From contig NZ_JAKNTW010000007.1 of the NCBI RefSeq assembly GCF_022213955.1, positions 124,001 through 188,000 of the forward strand: DNA of 64,000 nt. The letters run 5' to 3'. This document shows, one piece after another, positions 25,355 through 34,176 of the stretch. The notes beneath the pieces were generated by a model, which made no database searches, had not been told where the DNA came from, and was given only the letters and a program-made list of their open reading frames with translations. The DNA is from Dolomitihabitans soli. Lineage in GTDB: Bacteria; Actinomycetota; Actinomycetes; Streptosporangiales; Streptosporangiaceae. Made by a program: the position numbers and the translations under genes. The first letter of the stretch is position 1; each line of letters starts with the position of its first letter.

Positions 25355-25492
25355 TTAGAAGCGACCCAGGTCCCAGACGTGGACGGTGCCGTCCGTGGCG
25401 CCTGTCACGATGACCGGGGTGCCATCGATCTCCGTGGTCGTCATCGCGCGAACGTCTCCTGCGGGGACATATGCCTGAAGCTCCGAACGAGC
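25355..25492 (-). pseudogene. C-terminal WD40-repeat fragment
   Basis: Minus-strand translation ends with IDGTPVIVTGATDGTVHVWDLGRF before TAA, an unmistakable final WD40 blade (GxxDGTVxVWDL). About 40 residues remain in frame, bounded upstream by a stop, so this is the tail of a lost WD40 protein of the kind common in actinobacterial signalling genes. Confidence 0.7.
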
Positions 25493-25564
25493 CCCAGATA
25501 ACCCCTATGGCTTGGCATCAAGATCCCCGCCAAGAGGTGGCCACCTGGGCAAGGGGTGGGCGGG

Positions 25565-26080
25565 TTAGCTCTCGGCGGTGACCTGCTTCAGCCACCTGCG
25601 GGTATGCCGCCGACTGGTCAGATATATGACGGTCTTGCCACGTGCGAAGCGTTCGATCTTGGCCAGGACCTTGAGGCGCATCTGCCGCCGGTAGGTCGCC
25701 ACGTATTTCACCACGCCCCAGTGGATACGGTTGTAGACCCCGGCTCCGTGCTGGCCCCTGCCGTATCGGACCTGCCGCGAGACGATTCCCCACAGCGCTG
25801 CCCACGTCGGCACGTCCATCATGACCACGGTGTCGCACGCTTCCAACCGCACCCGCAAGGTGGAGTTGTAGTTGCCGTCGATGACCCACCGCTGATCGGC
25901 TACCAGTGCGCGCTGCGCCGCCTCGAACTTCTCGGCCGGCAGAGGTTCCCATTCCTCGTCGAAGTAGACGGCGTCCAAGTGGATTACCGGTGCGCCCAGT
26001 ATCGAAGCCAATTCACGGGCGAGGTGGGATTTGCCGCTGCCGCTGGAGCCGACGATGGCGACCCGGTTCATCTGGTGCAT
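25565..26080 (-). CDS. P-loop nucleoside/nucleotide-kinase-like protein (topology-modulation/FlaR-like)
   Basis: 171 residues. Walker A is at the N-terminus (VAIVGSSGSGKSHLARELA, about residues 7-25), followed by IHLDAVYFDEEWEPLP, VIDGNYNSTLRVRLEACDTVVMMDVP and a basic C-terminal part YGRGQHGAGVYNRIHWGVVKYVATYRRQMRLKVL. The layout matches the small adenylate-kinase-like 'topology modulation' proteins, whose biochemical role is not established. ATG 26080 is preferred (GGAAG five bases upstream). The frame is open upstream without a stop and runs into a phage-protein fragment. Confidence 0.85.
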   Translation of the reverse strand: MHQMNRVAIVGSSGSGKSHLARELASILGAPVIHLDAVYFDEEWEPLPAEKFEAAQRALVADQRWVIDGNYNSTLRVRLEACDTVVMMDVPTWAALWGIVSRQVRYGRGQHGAGVYNRIHWGVVKYVATYRRQMRLKVLAKIERFARGKTVIYLTSRRHTRRWLKQVTAES

Positions 26081-26359
26081 GACGCTTCCACGATACGGGT
26101 GGGATACCGGGCCGCGGCCCTTCCGCACGTAGACCATCCTCGGCAGCTTGTACGACAGGTTGCCCGGGCTGGTCTGCCCGTTCACGGCGGCATGCGCGGG
26201 GCGGACGTTCTCCCCACCATCCGTTACCCACGTCTTCGCGTCCGGGGCACGATCCCGCGTCTCACGCTCCGCCGCCACAGTGACGGCCTCAACCTTGCGC
26301 CGTACCGGCCCGGCGGCGAGCCGCTCGACCAAGCCCTTTGAGAGGGTTGCCTTCGCCAT
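26081..26359 (-). pseudogene. Phage minor head (SPP1 gp7/Mu F-like) protein fragment
   Basis: About 93 residues from ATG 26359 read as the start of a tailed-phage minor head protein: MAKATLSKGLVERLAAGPVRRK, then RAPDAKTWVTDGGENVRPAHAAVNGQTSPGN with the characteristic VRPxHxxxxGQ motif, then KLPRMVYVRKGRG. The rest of the protein is gone and the frame continues without a stop into the P-loop kinase gene. No other phage gene is visible, so this is a single prophage scrap. Confidence 0.6.
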
Positions 26360-26489
26360 GCCATGGACGGTGCAGCATCGCGCCGCCTTGCGTCTCAGCT
26401 CAAGCGCGCGATGCAAACAGTAGGACCACCAGTTGCCCACGGCTGCCCACAACTGCCACTAATTCATTGTGCGCGGCTCGCGGATGACA

Positions 26490-29400
26490 TTATCGGCGGG
26501 CGCACTGCTGAGGGCCGCTGTGGCAGAGGACCGTCTCTACGTTAAGAGGGGATTGACAGCACAGACGCCAGGCCAGTTCACGCTCGCCTTGATCGTTTGG
26601 GTGAGGCTGTGGTGGACCAGCAGCCACCGGTGGAAGGCGCCGAGCAGCGGGCCGTTTACCGGTCGGCCGGGAGTGAGTTCCGGGCAGGTCGGCCAGGGCC
26701 GTCGCGTGCCAGGCATCGGCTCCGGCCTCCTCGAACAACTCGGCCGCCGCCTGCAGGACTTCCTTGCCACCGTCGTGTCCGCCGATGGCAAGCAGGACCC
26801 GGCCCTCGAGGGTCCGATGACCCAGGTTCCGCGCCAGGTCTCGCGCCTCGTGCAGCGCCGACATGCCCTCCTGGGTACTGCGACCTGCGAGTCTTGCTTC
26901 CCCCACGCCGAGCAGCGTCAGCGCGACCATGAACAGGTCGCCGCGCGCACGGACCTCTTGCAGCACCGCCTCGAACAGCCGCAGGGCTTGGGTGTGACGG
27001 TCCTGGCGCAGCTGGGACTCGGCCAGCAGTCTGAGCAGCATGAGTTCGAGGTCCCTGGCGCCGGAGGGAAGGACCGCCAGCCCCTGCTCGGCGGCACGCT
27101 CGGCCTGGACCGGATCCTGCCGTCTCAGGTGGGCGAGACCGATGTGACTCATCGCGTGCGCCGTACCGAAGTCGTCCTGAGATTCCTGGAAGATCGTCAC
27201 AGCGCGCTCCAGCGACCCCAGCGAGCCCTCCCAGTCACCTTGCAACCGCTGGGCGACGCCGATGTCGATCAGGGCGAGCGCCTGACCACGACTGTCCCCC
27301 ACCAGTGCGAACAGCCGGGCGGCCAACTCGGCCGCGTGAACTCCCTCGGCGATGTGCCCGCTGTTCATCAGGTAGTCGCTCTGACCGAGCAGCACCGCGG
27401 CTTGTCCCCGTTGGTCGCCAACGCGGCGGCACAGTTCGAGCGCCGTCTCGTTGGCCACTCTGCGATCCTCGCGATATCCCCGCTTCAGGTGAAGGATCGT
27501 GCTGGTCGCGGCAAGTTCCCAGCAGTGCTCCGCCCAACCTGCCGCCGCCGTCTGCCGGACCGCGGCGGTTATGGTGAGGCGTTCGGATTCGAGCCAATCC
27601 AGCGGCTCGAGAAGCAATCGCTCACTGCTGTCGGGCAGCCAGCGCGGCGCGTATCCCTGGACGTTGTCCCAGACCACACCCCGGAACCGGTTGACGGCCT
27701 GCTCGGCCAGCCCGAGCAGGGCGCTGAAGGCGCGGGTCCGAACGCTGTCCCGCTCGGCCGGTGACTCGTGGATGTTGGCCTGCTCAAGGGCGCAAATCCG
27801 GGTGAGGTCGTGGTAGCGGTATCGCGGCTGCCCAGCCGCGTCCGCTCCGAGAGGCTGGAGGAGCTGGGCATCGAGGAGGTCCTCCAGCACATTCTCGGCC
27901 CTGGTGAGGTCGGGATCCTCCTGAAGGGCGGCCAGCAGCCAAGGGGCGTAACCGGTGGGCGCGTCCACGAGCGCCAGCCGCCGGAACGCGGAGGCGGTCT
28001 GGGCCGGGAGGTCCTGGTAGGAAAGGCGGATACTGTCGCGAACGCACATGCCCTCGCCGGTGAGCTGGTCGAGTCGGCGGTGTTCGTCGGCAAGACGAGT
28101 CACCACCTCACGGAGCGAGGTGGTGGGGCGGGTGGCCAGCCGGGCGGCCGCGATGCGCAAGGCCAGCGGCAGCCCCTCGCAGAACTGGATGAGCCTGCCC
28201 GCCTCCTCTCGCTCTTGGAAGACCCGTTCGGCGCCGAGCACCTGGGTGAGGAGGTCGGTGGATTCCTCCGTGCCCAGGGCTTCGACCGAGACACTGGCCG
28301 CGCCGTGAGCTGTGACGAGGCCCTCCAACCGGCGCCTGGCTGTGACGATCACGCAGCAGCCGGGTGTGCCCGGCAGCAAAGGTCTCACCTGAAGGCTTGA
28401 CGCCGCGTTGTCCAGCAGGATGAGCACTCGGCGATCCTGCAACGTGCTACGGAACAGGCCCGCCCGCGCCTCGGTGTCAGCGGGAATCTGCTGTCCGGGT
28501 ACGCCGAGAGCGCGCAGGAACCGATCGAGCACCTCGTGGGCGGCGGCCGGAGCCGCGTGCTGGTCGTAACCGTGCAGGTCCGCGAAAAGCTGACCATCGG
28601 GAAAACGATCGGCCACCCGGTGCGCCCATCGAACGGCGAGCGTCGTCTTGCCGACACCCGCGATGCCACTGACGACCGCCAGCCGAAGATGACCGGTCGA
28701 GGTCGCCAGCAGCCCGTCCAGCACGTCCTGTTCTGTCTTCCTGCCCGCGAATGCCGGGATCGACGGCGGTAACTGGCTCGGCCGACCCGATGGTGCCGCC
28801 TCGCGAGCCGGCCACGGCGGATCGGCCGGCGGGGCGTCCTCGCGGAGAATCCGCTCGTGGAGGTCGCGCAGCTGCCGGCCGGGCTCCATGCCCAGCTCAT
28901 CGACAAGGGCCCGGCGGCCTTCGCGGTAGATGGCCAGGGCGTCGGCTGGGCGACCCGAATGCCAATGCAGTTCCATCAGCCGTGCACGCAGGGTTTCCCG
29001 CAGGGGATGGTCAGGGACGGCCGCGCTCAGCCGGTTGATCATCTGCTCGCGCTCGGCGGCCGTTGAGCGCACGGCCGCCCACTCCTCCAGGATGGTCAGG
29101 CGTAGGTCCTCCAGCCGCTGACGGGCCGCTTCGAGTCGAGGGCCGGGCAGGCCCGCCAGAACAGGGCCCCGCCACAACTGGAAGGCCTGCCGGTACTGAT
29201 GGGCGTCCTGGGCTTGTCGGGCTCCTGGCACCATCCGTACCGCTTCGTCGGCGTCAAGTCGGATGGCCGAGGATCGTAGCCGGTAGGCCGACCCCACTGT
29301 CTCGATCACCTCGGCCTGCCCACACACCTTGCGCAGCGTGGAGACATGGATGGCGATCTGGACGCGCGCCGTGGCGGGCGGGTCGCTTCCCCAGATCTCA

Positions 29401-29561
29401 TCGATGAGCCGGCTCACGCTCAGCAACCGGCCCGCTTCCAGCGCCAGGAGCGCCAGCACCGCGGCGGGCCGGCCCGCCAGGGGCACCGGGCAGCCTTCGG
29501 CCAGCAGCTCCACCGGCCCCAGGACGCGGACCTCCAGGACAGATGCGGGAGAGGAGCGCAC
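26490..29561 (-). CDS. AfsR/SARP-family regulator: wHTH-BTAD-NB-ARC-TPR
   Basis: 1023-residue large SARP. Residues 8-95 form the OmpR-like winged helix (VLGPVELLAEGCPVPLAGRPAAVLALLALEAGRLLSV), 100-245 the bacterial transcriptional activation domain (LHWHSGRPADALAIYREGRRALVDELGMEPGRQLRDLHERIL), about 270-560 an NB-ARC STAND ATPase (Walker A GIAGVGKTTLA; RRVLILLDNAASSLQVRPLLPG), and 690-960 tetratricopeptide repeats. Such proteins activate specialised-metabolite or differentiation genes. GTG start; the final 60 residues are not TPR-like and may be decayed. No biosynthetic cluster large enough to be its target is in the window, apart from the small monooxygenase/methyltransferase pair. Confidence 0.92.
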   Translation of the reverse strand: MRSSPASVLEVRVLGPVELLAEGCPVPLAGRPAAVLALLALEAGRLLSVSRLIDEIWGSDPPATARVQIAIHVSTLRKVCGQAEVIETVGSAYRLRSSAIRLDADEAVRMVPGARQAQDAHQYRQAFQLWRGPVLAGLPGPRLEAARQRLEDLRLTILEEWAAVRSTAAEREQMINRLSAAVPDHPLRETLRARLMELHWHSGRPADALAIYREGRRALVDELGMEPGRQLRDLHERILREDAPPADPPWPAREAAPSGRPSQLPPSIPAFAGRKTEQDVLDGLLATSTGHLRLAVVSGIAGVGKTTLAVRWAHRVADRFPDGQLFADLHGYDQHAAPAAAHEVLDRFLRALGVPGQQIPADTEARAGLFRSTLQDRRVLILLDNAASSLQVRPLLPGTPGCCVIVTARRRLEGLVTAHGAASVSVEALGTEESTDLLTQVLGAERVFQEREEAGRLIQFCEGLPLALRIAAARLATRPTTSLREVVTRLADEHRRLDQLTGEGMCVRDSIRLSYQDLPAQTASAFRRLALVDAPTGYAPWLLAALQEDPDLTRAENVLEDLLDAQLLQPLGADAAGQPRYRYHDLTRICALEQANIHESPAERDSVRTRAFSALLGLAEQAVNRFRGVVWDNVQGYAPRWLPDSSERLLLEPLDWLESERLTITAAVRQTAAAGWAEHCWELAATSTILHLKRGYREDRRVANETALELCRRVGDQRGQAAVLLGQSDYLMNSGHIAEGVHAAELAARLFALVGDSRGQALALIDIGVAQRLQGDWEGSLGSLERAVTIFQESQDDFGTAHAMSHIGLAHLRRQDPVQAERAAEQGLAVLPSGARDLELMLLRLLAESQLRQDRHTQALRLFEAVLQEVRARGDLFMVALTLLGVGEARLAGRSTQEGMSALHEARDLARNLGHRTLEGRVLLAIGGHDGGKEVLQAAAELFEEAGADAWHATALADLPGTHSRPTGKRPAARRLPPVAAGPPQPHPNDQGERELAWRLCCQSPLNVETVLCHSGPQQCARR

Positions 29562-29848
29562 CGCTCAGCCTCGCGGCCTACACCCAGTGCAGCCCCATGG
29601 CGTGGCCTTAAGAAGGTCCTGCGCCGGCAAGGCACCCGGCCCGTACCGGAGATCGTCGCGGTTCATGAGGCTCGCCCTTCGTTCTGGCCGAAGCTAGCGC
29701 CTCTGACGTTATCGCGATTCTTCGCGCATAAGGGGCTTACCGGTAGCTAGGGCCCGGCCATGTGCTGGTCGTGGCGGGCGGGGCGTGCAAGGTCGCTATA
29801 TAGGGCGCGTGTATCGAGAAAATAGCGGCAGCGCCCAGGGTATGGGCC
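29562..29848. other. Divergent promoter region
   Basis: About 290 bases between the SARP gene and a secreted-protein gene. An AT-rich stretch (CTATATAGG near 29797) and a GGGCGC/GCGCCC pair flank the probable promoter of the plus-strand gene. No further gene seen. Confidence 0.4.
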
Positions 29849-30298
29849 ATGACAGGTCTGATCAGATCATTGGCCGTGGCAGCGACGAGCGTGTCGGTGT
29901 TGGCGGCCACGGCGACGCAGTACACAGCCCACGCGGCCACCGGCTCGAGGGTCGATTGTGTGGTGTCGGACCCGGCCGCCTACAACGGCAAGGCGTGGAC
30001 CGCATACGCGCCCAATGTCGACGACAAGGTGCACGGCCTGGTCAAATTCTATGAGTACAGCGAGATCTTCTCTGTCACCGACGTCTTCACCAGTGACGAA
30101 CACGTCATCTATGGCCGCGTGCAGTACTGCTACGACGGCGCATGGCGGCCGTACGGCGGCAACAACGGCTGGTACAACGCAGGCTACTGGGGCGACTGGG
30201 ATCTCAAGGAAGGTCGCCGGATGAAGATCCAGGTGTGCCGCTCGAAGGTGGGGGTGGCCGACGCCGAGTGTTTCGGGTGGAAGAACGTCATCGCCTAA
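29849..30298 (+). CDS. Secreted hypothetical protein
   Basis: 149 residues with a signal peptide (MTGLIRSLAVAATSVSVLAATATQYTAHA, cleavage near AHA-AT). The mature part is rich in Tyr, Trp and Gly and has four cysteines (VDCVVS, QYCYDG, VCRSK, ECFGW). It ends KVGVADAECFGWKNVIA. The shape, small and disulfide-bearing, is shared with other secreted proteins in this window, but I recognise no family. A weak CAGGG lies before the ATG. It is followed at 95 bases by an M23 peptidase on the same strand. Confidence 0.7.
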   Translation: MTGLIRSLAVAATSVSVLAATATQYTAHAATGSRVDCVVSDPAAYNGKAWTAYAPNVDDKVHGLVKFYEYSEIFSVTDVFTSDEHVIYGRVQYCYDGAWRPYGGNNGWYNAGYWGDWDLKEGRRMKIQVCRSKVGVADAECFGWKNVIA

Positions 30299-30393
30299 AG
30301 GGCGTGCAGAAGTGGATGGACTTCCCCACCTACCCCGACCGACGGCATGCCGTTCCTGCCCTCACCCGAAGTCAGTCATCGAAAGGACTGTCC

Positions 30394-31272
30394 GTGCAGA
30401 ACTCGCTACTCGCCTCCCCGAGGCGCCTGTCCCCGCTGGTCGTCTCCGGCCTGGTGCTGGGCCTTGGACTCACCTCCCCCGCGCCGGCGTCGGCTGATCC
30501 GACGGCCTCTCCCGCTGCGCAGGGGGGAACCGAAGAAACGGTCGAGACGCTGGCTTCCCGGCCGAAGTTCCAGATCCCCATTGCCTGTGGCGTGTCGGTG
30601 TTCATGGATTCGGCCGATTCCCACGACGGGTATCAGGCCACCGCACTGGACATGTATCCCAACACCAGCAACCCCTACACCGGTGGCTACAGCGCCAAGG
30701 GCCACAAGGTCCGCCCTTCGGTCGGTGGGAAGGTGCAGTATCTGTCCGGCAGTTCGACCGACACGATGTATGTCGTCCACGACGCCACCTGGCGCACCAT
30801 GTACGCGCACATGACCAACCGCGCCCGCAACGGTTCCACGGTGGGGGTCGCCGACACGATCGGCAAGATCGGCTCTGTCGGCACCGGCAAGCCCCACCTG
30901 CACTACCAGCAGGAGCAGAAGGTCAACGGCAAGTGGACGAAGGTCCGCCCGTACTTCAACGGCAAGAACCGCTCGCTGGGCAGCGACGGCGGTCGCCAGA
31001 TTCTCATCAGCCACGCCTGCAGCTACAGCCGCCCGACCAAGGTATGCCCCTACAAGATCTCCAACGATGTCACCAAACGCTCCTGGACCGGCACCAAGTT
31101 CGACTCCGAAGGCAAACTGTCCAAGGGCCGCACCTACAACTTCGGCCTGGACAAATACCTCAAGCCCAACGGCGCCCTGTACCGCCGGATGATCGCCGCG
31201 GGCGGCTCCGACAACCGCGGACCCTGGGTCAACAACAAGTACCTCAAGCGCAACGGAAGCTGCGTCGTCTAA
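30394..31272 (+). CDS. Secreted M23-family (LytM-like) peptidase
   Basis: 292 residues starting at GTG 30394 with GAAAGGA six bases upstream. A signal peptide covers about residues 1-35 (ends PAPASA). The M23 core shows the zinc-ligand region DSHDGYQATALDMYP, then GGKVQYLSG, VVHDATWRTMYAHMTNRA, VGVADTIGKIGSVGTG and KPHLHYQQ with the HxH motif. M23 enzymes cleave peptidoglycan cross-bridges or act as inactive regulators; H, D and HxH are present, so activity is plausible. The C-terminal 90 residues (SNDVTKRSWTGTKF, LDKYLKPNG, NNKYLKRNG) may be a cell-wall-binding repeat. Confidence 0.88.
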   Translation: MQNSLLASPRRLSPLVVSGLVLGLGLTSPAPASADPTASPAAQGGTEETVETLASRPKFQIPIACGVSVFMDSADSHDGYQATALDMYPNTSNPYTGGYSAKGHKVRPSVGGKVQYLSGSSTDTMYVVHDATWRTMYAHMTNRARNGSTVGVADTIGKIGSVGTGKPHLHYQQEQKVNGKWTKVRPYFNGKNRSLGSDGGRQILISHACSYSRPTKVCPYKISNDVTKRSWTGTKFDSEGKLSKGRTYNFGLDKYLKPNGALYRRMIAAGGSDNRGPWVNNKYLKRNGSCVV

Positions 31273-31794
31273 GCTTGAGGTTTAACCCTTGCGACTGCGG
31301 TGTTCGGTGAGGGTTCGGCGCGTTTGGTGGTCTTGCCGATCTCGTGATGGCGGGCGCGAGCCCGGTTCTTGGAGCCGAAAGGCCGTCCTGGGCCGGGCCG
31401 GGTGGGTTTCGGCGCGCCAGCCGGTAAAGGCCGTCGCGGGCGCAGGTGCCGAAACCGGCCGGTCTCCAGCGCGGCGACGATCGAATACGGCCAGCCCGGG
31501 ATCATCTGGTGGTCGCCCTTACGGCGGCCATAGGTGTGGCAGAACAGCCGTTGCGGGCTGGTCGGCGCATCCGGGCGCAGCCAGGGGGGTGACATCGGCG
31601 GCCAGCACGATCCGCCCGCCCGCCGCACGAGGCGGTGGCACCGTGGCCAGTGCCCGCCGCAGCCGGGCGATCTCGATGCGGCCATGATTGATCGCGTCGT
31701 ACAAGCCGCCGTGGCCACGGCGGTGCTCGGGCGCCAGCGCCTGCCCGACCAGTGTGCGGACCGGGCCACCGGCGCACAACACCGCCTCGGCCAT
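31269..31794 (-). pseudogene. DDE transposase with both ends but no middle
   Basis: ATG 31794 opens with AEAVLCAGGPVRTLVGQALAPEHRRGHGGLYDAINHGRIEIARLRRAL, typical of a family of actinobacterial DDE transposases. A frameshift near 31580 moves the homology (WLRPDAPTSPQRLFCHTYG, MIPGWPYSIVAALETGR) to the next frame, which then jumps directly to the C-terminal block RHLRPRRPLPAGAPKP, GPGRPFGSKNRARARHHEIGKTTKR. The catalytic core of some 250-300 residues is missing. It is inactive; such an element could only move if supplied with transposase from elsewhere. Confidence 0.7.
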
Positions 31795-31914
31795 CTGGTT
31801 CTGGTCTCCTATGTGCCGGCGGTTATCTGCGTCTGGTCATCTCGACCTGTTCAGGGTCAGTAACGTGATGCCCGGCACAGCGGGTTTGCGAGGGGCGGGC
31901 GAGGAGTGGCAGCA

Positions 31915-32508
31915 GTGCGGATGGGATGGCGAGATCGTCTGCGGTACCGGTTCGACGGCACGATGGATCGCGGCACACTCCCTCCGATCGGCTGGCCGAG
32001 AAGGGCGCCCGCGGTACTGATCGCGCCGGTCACCGCACTGGTGGTCGCCCTGACCGGCCAGGACACATGGGACAGCGGCGGACTGGGCGTCGCGTGGCCA
32101 AGCCCGCTCCGCACTCTGGGTCCCGGCACCATGGGCGGCGACGCTGGAACGCCGCTGTTTCCGGCGTTGATGCTCACGGTCAGCGTGGGGGGCATCTTCA
32201 TCCTCAGCGCGCTCATCGGCGTGCTGATCATCGGGCTGGAGAATCGGATCGGTCCGTTGAGCAAAGGCCGTTCACGCCTCATCGAGCGCGGCCGCACCCC
32301 TTTGCCGGGCTGGTCGGAGGAAGAGTTCACGATGGTCGCCGAACCCTCGACGGCCAACCAGGGCCGGCGACGGGATGCAGCCGCCATCGGCCGGCGGCTC
32401 AAACACCGCAGCGACCGGTCACCCTCCTATGGAGTGACTCTCAAACCGTCATAGACGACGCCGGCTTGCGGCGCGGACGACATCCTCATCGTTCTCGCCG
32501 ACAGCTGA
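31915..32508 (+). pseudogene. CASTOR/POLLUX-type ion channel, internally deleted
   Basis: GTG 31915 (GAGGAG 8 bases upstream) opens with MGWRDRLRYRFDGTMDRGT, a membrane helix (VLIAPVTALVVALTG), PLRTLGPGTMGGDAG, a second helix (ALMLTVSVGGIFILSALIGVLIIGLENRI) and KGRSRLIERGRTPLPGWSEEEFTMVAEPSTANQGRRR, matching the N-terminus of bacterial CASTOR/POLLUX-like channels with their RCK-domain start. It then jumps to the C-terminal signature SYGVTLKPS, an in-frame TAG, and ADDILIVLADS before TGA 32508. Around 400 central residues are gone. It is a pseudogene with the same 'two ends joined' structure as the adjacent transposase. Confidence 0.7.
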
Positions 32509-32703
32509 TCACCGAAGTGGCCCAGAGCACCGGTTTCCACCATCACCGAGACCGGAGCGCGCACCTTCCACTGATGCGGGAGGCGCTGAAACTCCCCCCT
32601 GCGACTACCACGTTTGCGACACCTGACGGTCGCATTCTGTAGGCGAGGTGCAACATGGAGTGTCCTGGGCCGGGTCTGACACATGGAGAGCAGAAGGACA
32701 GCC

Positions 32704-33855
32704 ATGGATAGCCCGACATCTCCAGTGCCCTCGCCGCCACCTCACCGATCCCGGACCAAGTGGCGAATGCACTACTCGGTCAGCTTGGCCGCCGCTGTGG
32801 CCATATGCGCTGTGGGGTTGATCGCGATCAACTCCACAGATTGGGCAGCGGGTGGGTTCTGCCTGGTCGACGGTGTTCGCGTCATCGACATGGTGGTCCA
32901 CGGTACGGCAGGCGATGATCGGATCTTGTGCGACCCGATCCCCGCAGGCGTCACCGTCGACGGCCTGGCAGGAAACGACACGATCATCATCGGGGTGTTC
33001 GCGAACAAGATCGGGAACCGCGGAACCATCAACGGCGGCACCGGGAACGACACCATCATGGTGCGTGGCGGCCATTCCAATCTCGTCGGCGGAAGGGGCG
33101 CCTCCGGCAACGAGGGTCGCATCGACGGCGGGCCGGGCAACGATGCCATCAAGGCCGTCGGCGGCGACGGGGGCTTGGGCAGCGGTCTCCATGACGCGGG
33201 CGAGGGCGGCGACGGCAACGCCGGGGCGATCGAGGGCGGCGGCGGCAACGACGACGTCACCGCTGTCGGCGGCACGGGAGGGCAGGGCATCGACAGCCTC
33301 AGCATCCAAGGCGATCCCGACGGCGGTATCGGCGGCGCCGGGAACGTCGGCACCATCCGCTGCGCCGGCACCGTCACCGTGGCAGGCGGAAATGGCGGAC
33401 ACGGCACCGCCATGGACGCCGACGAGGCCAACAGCGATGGAGACGGCGCGGATGGAGACGGCGGCGTCGGCGGCGTCGGCAACACCAGCCTCATTCAGAC
33501 GATCGTGCTTGAGGGCATCACCAACACCGTCGACATCGCCGGAGGATACGGCGGGGCCGGGCAGGCACGGGGTGAAGGTGGGGAGGGAGGGATAGGCAAC
33601 GACCATCCGATCACGGTTGCCGCTCGGGTGAAGATGACCGGCGGCAACGGAGGGAACGCCGGCCCACGTGACATCGGCGGTGGCGGTCATGGCGGCGTCG
33701 GCAACACCCGGCCGTTGCGGATCGACAGCGACCGATACCAACTCGTCACCATCGGCGGGGACGGCGGCTGGGGCCGGCCCTGCGGACGTGGCGGCGAGGG
33801 CACCACCATGCCCATCGAGGGCGGTCTCACTCAGACGGGGCGCAACTGCCCGTGA
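32704..33855 (+). CDS. Glycine/aspartate-rich repeat surface protein
   Basis: 383 residues; ATG 32704 has AGAAGGA five bases upstream. A signal anchor lies at about residues 27-43 (VSLAAAVAICAVGLIAI). Then come degenerate repeats of the type GxGNDxIxxxGG (TINGGTGNDTIMVRGG, RIDGGPGNDAIKAVGGDGG, AIEGGGGNDDVTAVGGTGG), reminiscent of hemolysin-type calcium-binding nonapeptides and of mycobacterial PGRS proteins. The middle has GNxGTI and GGNGGHG units. It is probably an exported beta-roll-like protein on the cell surface. Function is unknown; no type I secretion genes are nearby. Confidence 0.7.
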   Translation: MDSPTSPVPSPPPHRSRTKWRMHYSVSLAAAVAICAVGLIAINSTDWAAGGFCLVDGVRVIDMVVHGTAGDDRILCDPIPAGVTVDGLAGNDTIIIGVFANKIGNRGTINGGTGNDTIMVRGGHSNLVGGRGASGNEGRIDGGPGNDAIKAVGGDGGLGSGLHDAGEGGDGNAGAIEGGGGNDDVTAVGGTGGQGIDSLSIQGDPDGGIGGAGNVGTIRCAGTVTVAGGNGGHGTAMDADEANSDGDGADGDGGVGGVGNTSLIQTIVLEGITNTVDIAGGYGGAGQARGEGGEGGIGNDHPITVAARVKMTGGNGGNAGPRDIGGGGHGGVGNTRPLRIDSDRYQLVTIGGDGGWGRPCGRGGEGTTMPIEGGLTQTGRNCP

Positions 33856-34176
33856 CTCGTCGCCACAACCAGATGCGCAAGCCAGGGGCCGAGGCGGCAA
33901 AGGACCACTGGGGCGCAGCGACGTCTTCGAAGATCTCTGGCCGAACTCACCGATCCCGACGGCCATCACTGTCGCCGGAACCAGCGGCGTGCCGGCCGGA
34001 CTGCCCATCGCCGCCGCCTGGCAGGCCCAGGTTCGCTGACACCTCCACGGCTCGCGACCGGGTGCAGGCGGCGGCGAACGCAGGTGCGAAGGACTCCGCC
34101 GATAACTCTAAGTTAAGGTATAGTCACTTTACGCAGTCGAGAAGATCGGCTGGGCCTGGTTCACATGGGAGGAAAC
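33856..34176. promoter_or_regulatory. Intergenic region with AT-rich promoter-like patch
   Basis: No gene supported. An AT-rich patch at 34101-34131 includes TATAGT (34119-34124), suitable as the -10 box of the small secreted-protein gene that follows; no good -35 is seen. Confidence 0.35.

Noticed and set aside
26469-27764. 431-codon plus-strand frame opposite the SARP C-terminus
   Set aside because: Antisense shadow; the minus strand has clear TPR and NB-ARC homology throughout.
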